From CAWIXB01 sp963839955 (GTDB lineage Bacteria > Actinomycetota > Actinomycetes > JACCUZ01): a stretch of 64,000 nucleotides of DNA. Below the pieces are notes generated by a model, which saw only the letters and a list, made by a program, of their open reading frames with translations, made no database searches and was not told the DNA's origin. Where the stretch lies: assembly GCA_963839955.1 (NCBI GenBank), contig CAWIXB010000001.1, positions 2,604,001 through 2,668,000 of the forward strand, read 5' to 3'. Below are positions 62,466-64,000 of the stretch, in pieces; the stretch's first letter is position 1, and the number at the start of each line of letters is the position of its first letter. A program made the position numbers and the translations under genes.

Positions 62466-62481
62466 CGTTTCCGCGGAAACG
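62466..62481. repeat. Perfect 16-base palindrome
   Basis: CGTTTCCGCGGAAACG is self-complementary with no loop. It lies 7 bases past the stop of the DUF2630 gene and about 100 bases before the LOG start. It may be an operator for the LOG gene; its lack of loop argues against a terminator. Confidence 0.7.
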
Positions 62482-62488
62482 TTCGGTC

Positions 62489-62722
62489 CTACTGTTGGTA
62501 GGACTCCACCTCGCTGACCGGCCGCGCACGAGCACCCGCCGGGTCCTGGTCGTTGTCCCGTCGGGCCTGGCGCTGGCGAAGGAGGTCCCAGCACTGGTCC
62601 AGCGCCTCCTCGACCTCCTTGCGCCTGGCCGCGCGATCCTCCACAACGGACTCCCCCGAGTTCAGCGCGTGCTCCTCCTCCACCAGTGACTTGATGCGGG
62701 CAAGGATGTCCTCGTCAGCCAT
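62489..62722 (-). CDS. DUF2630 family protein
   Basis: A 77-residue highly charged, all-helical protein (ILARIKSLVEEEHALNSGE and RRKEVEEALDQCWDLLRQRQARRDN), conserved in actinobacteria as DUF2630. Function is unknown. The helical pattern suggests a coiled-coil hairpin. ATG 62722 is the start; it diverges from the phosphoglucomutase-like gene, 123 bases away. Confidence 0.9.
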   Translation of the reverse strand: MADEDILARIKSLVEEEHALNSGESVVEDRAARRKEVEEALDQCWDLLRQRQARRDNDQDPAGARARPVSEVESYQQ

Positions 62723-62845
62723 GCGTGGCCTCCCACCGTCGTCGTGAGCCGACTCGTACCCAGGAACCCCACCTTGGCACGGACGCGCCGCGGTGCTGTC
62801 GTGGTGCGATGATCACGAGGTACCCGCCGGACAGGAGGTGGTCGG

Positions 62846-63598
62846 ATGCTGGGGCTACCGGACGGCGTCCGCGCGTGCCTGTTCGACCTGGACGGCGTCC
62901 TGACGGACACCGCCGCCGTGCACAACGCCGCGTGGACGGAGATGTTCGACGCGTTCCTGCGAGAGCGCGCGAAGCGCGAGGGCGAGGACTTCGTCCCGTT
63001 CGACCCGGGTGACGACTACGAGTCGTACGTCGACGGCAAGCCGCGAGCCGACGGGGTCCGTGACTTCCTGGCCAGCCGCAGCATCAGGCTCCCCGAGGGA
63101 GGCCCGGACGACGGCCCCGACGCGGAGACGGTGAACGGGCTGGGCAACCGCAAGAACAAGGCGTTGCTGCGACGCATCCACGACGACGGGGTCAAGGTCT
63201 TCGAGGGATCGCGCCGCTACCTGCATGCAGCGCGTGACGCCGGACTACGACGCGCGGTCGTCTCATCCAGCGCCAACACGGCCGACGTGCTCAAGGTCAC
63301 CGGGCTGGCACCACTCATCGAAGAACGTGTCGACGGGGTGACGATCCAACAGGAAGGGCTCAAGGGCAAGCCGGCGCCCGACACGTTCCTGCGCGGCGCG
63401 CAAGTCCTCGGCGTACGTCCGGACCAGGCGGCCGTCTTCGAGGATGCCTTGGCCGGGGTCGAAGCCGGCCGTGCCGGAGGGTTCGCGGTCGTGGTGGGGG
63501 TCGATCGAAACGACCAGGGCGCCGCCCTCCGCGAGCACGGCGCCGACGTCGTGGTCCGCGACCTCGCCGACCTGCTCGACACACCGGGAACACCATGA
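62846..63598 (+). CDS. Beta-phosphoglucomutase family HAD hydrolase
   Basis: A 250-residue HAD-superfamily protein. FDLDGVLTDTAAVH (nucleophile and acid Asp near 14-16), the cap domain, SSSANTADVL, KGKPAPDTFL and FEDALAGVEAG are the four HAD motifs of the beta-PGM group. It converts beta-glucose 1-phosphate to glucose 6-phosphate when paired with a glycoside phosphorylase. AGGAGG precedes ATG 62846. Its stop overlaps the start of the GH65 gene (ATGA), which supports that role. Confidence 0.92.
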   Translation: MLGLPDGVRACLFDLDGVLTDTAAVHNAAWTEMFDAFLRERAKREGEDFVPFDPGDDYESYVDGKPRADGVRDFLASRSIRLPEGGPDDGPDAETVNGLGNRKNKALLRRIHDDGVKVFEGSRRYLHAARDAGLRRAVVSSSANTADVLKVTGLAPLIEERVDGVTIQQEGLKGKPAPDTFLRGAQVLGVRPDQAAVFEDALAGVEAGRAGGFAVVVGVDRNDQGAALREHGADVVVRDLADLLDTPGTP

Positions 63599-64000
63599 TC
63601 GAGCAGTCGGCGTTTCCGGTCGAGCCGTGGTGCATCAGGGAGTCCCGGCTCGACCTCGACCTGCTCGCCCAGTCGGAGTCGCTGCTCGCTCTCTCCAACG
63701 GTCACATCGGACTGCGCGGCAACCTCGACGAAGGAGAGCCGCACGGCATTCCCGGCACCTACCTCAACTCGTTCTACGAGCTCCGTGACATGCCCTACGG
63801 CGAGGCCGGCTACGGCTACCCCGAGTCCGGTCAGACCGTCGTCAACGTCACCAACGGCAAACTCATCCGGCTGCTCGTCGACGACTCGCCCTTCGACGTG
63901 CGCTACGGCCACCTGCACCACCACGAGCGCAGCCTCGACCTGCGACACGGCGTGCTCAACCGCGACGCCGACTGGACCTCGCAAGCCGGCAAGCGCGTGC
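63595..64000 (+). CDS. GH65 family glycoside phosphorylase (partial)
   Basis: The first 135 residues of a GH65 enzyme (trehalose, maltose or kojibiose phosphorylase group): FPVEPWCIRESRLDLDLLAQSESLLALSNGHIGLRGNLDEGEPHGIPGTYLNSFYE. The N-terminal domain precedes the catalytic barrel, which lies outside the window. It is coupled to the beta-PGM-like gene, so it probably yields beta-glucose 1-phosphate from a disaccharide. The exact sugar cannot be determined from this part. Confidence 0.9.
   Translation, partial: MIEQSAFPVEPWCIRESRLDLDLLAQSESLLALSNGHIGLRGNLDEGEPHGIPGTYLNSFYELRDMPYGEAGYGYPESGQTVVNVTNGKLIRLLVDDSPFDVRYGHLHHHERSLDLRHGVLNRDADWTSQAGKRV

Overview
This 64 kb window is GC-rich chromosomal DNA from an actinobacterium. 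GTG starts are frequent, genes are packed with 1-4 base stop/start overlaps, and the gene set is typical of the group: an RNase E/G with low-complexity arms, paired ClpP1/ClpP2, an Rv2466c-like DsbA-family protein, an Eis-like acetyltransferase and a Glu-type RpiB. The combination fits Nocardioides or a close relative (family Nocardioidaceae), but that is an inference from gene content and order, not from a marker gene. I see no rRNA, prophage, IS element, integrase or CRISPR array, and no gap longer than 300 bases.

Bases 1-24,750 hold a core-genome block, almost all on the minus strand. It runs (in transcription order, right to left) tig - clpP1 - clpP2 - clpX; then folC - DUF4233 - ndk; mreB - mreC - mreD - mrdA - rodA (rod-shape and elongation machinery); a radical-SAM pair (TIGR03960-type and DUF2344/TIGR03936-type); rne; rplU - rpmA - obgE - proB; and a small unknown gene. 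The only plus-strand gene in this block is valS. Between the divergent folC and valS lies a striking nested inverted repeat.

Bases 24,800-33,800 begin with tRNA-Pro and tRNA-Gly and then carry signalling and stress genes. There are two overlapping GAF-ANTAR regulators facing away from a GAF-GGDEF-EAL protein, then a VOC protein, a STAS-like protein convergent with a SigG-type sigma factor, an adenylate kinase, a SpoIIE-type phosphatase and an Eis-like acetyltransferase. Short tandem repeats occur in two of these genes.

Bases 33,770-52,250 are metabolic and housekeeping genes: rpiB, an Rv2466c-like oxidoreductase, pepN, malQ, an amidase, an HNH endonuclease, a prolyl oligopeptidase, MscS, OsmC, a truncated globin, a GH13 alpha-glucosidase, an MMPL transporter split by a frameshift, and a thioesterase.

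Bases 52,260-64,000 hold ettA, an SSB lacking the acidic tip, and two translationally coupled membrane-associated GTPases resembling the bacterial dynamin pairs. They are followed by tsaD, ornithine aminotransferase, an autoregulated ArsR-SRPBCC operon with a clear operator, tRNA-Arg (overlapped antisense by a LOG-family gene), DUF2630, and a beta-phosphoglucomutase/GH65 phosphorylase operon cut by the window edge.

No wholly new multigene system stands out. The best leads are the nested palindromic element, the ArsR operator with a probable leaderless start, the ClgR-like box at clpP1, the tip-less SSB beside the dynamin-like pair, and the broken MMPL gene.
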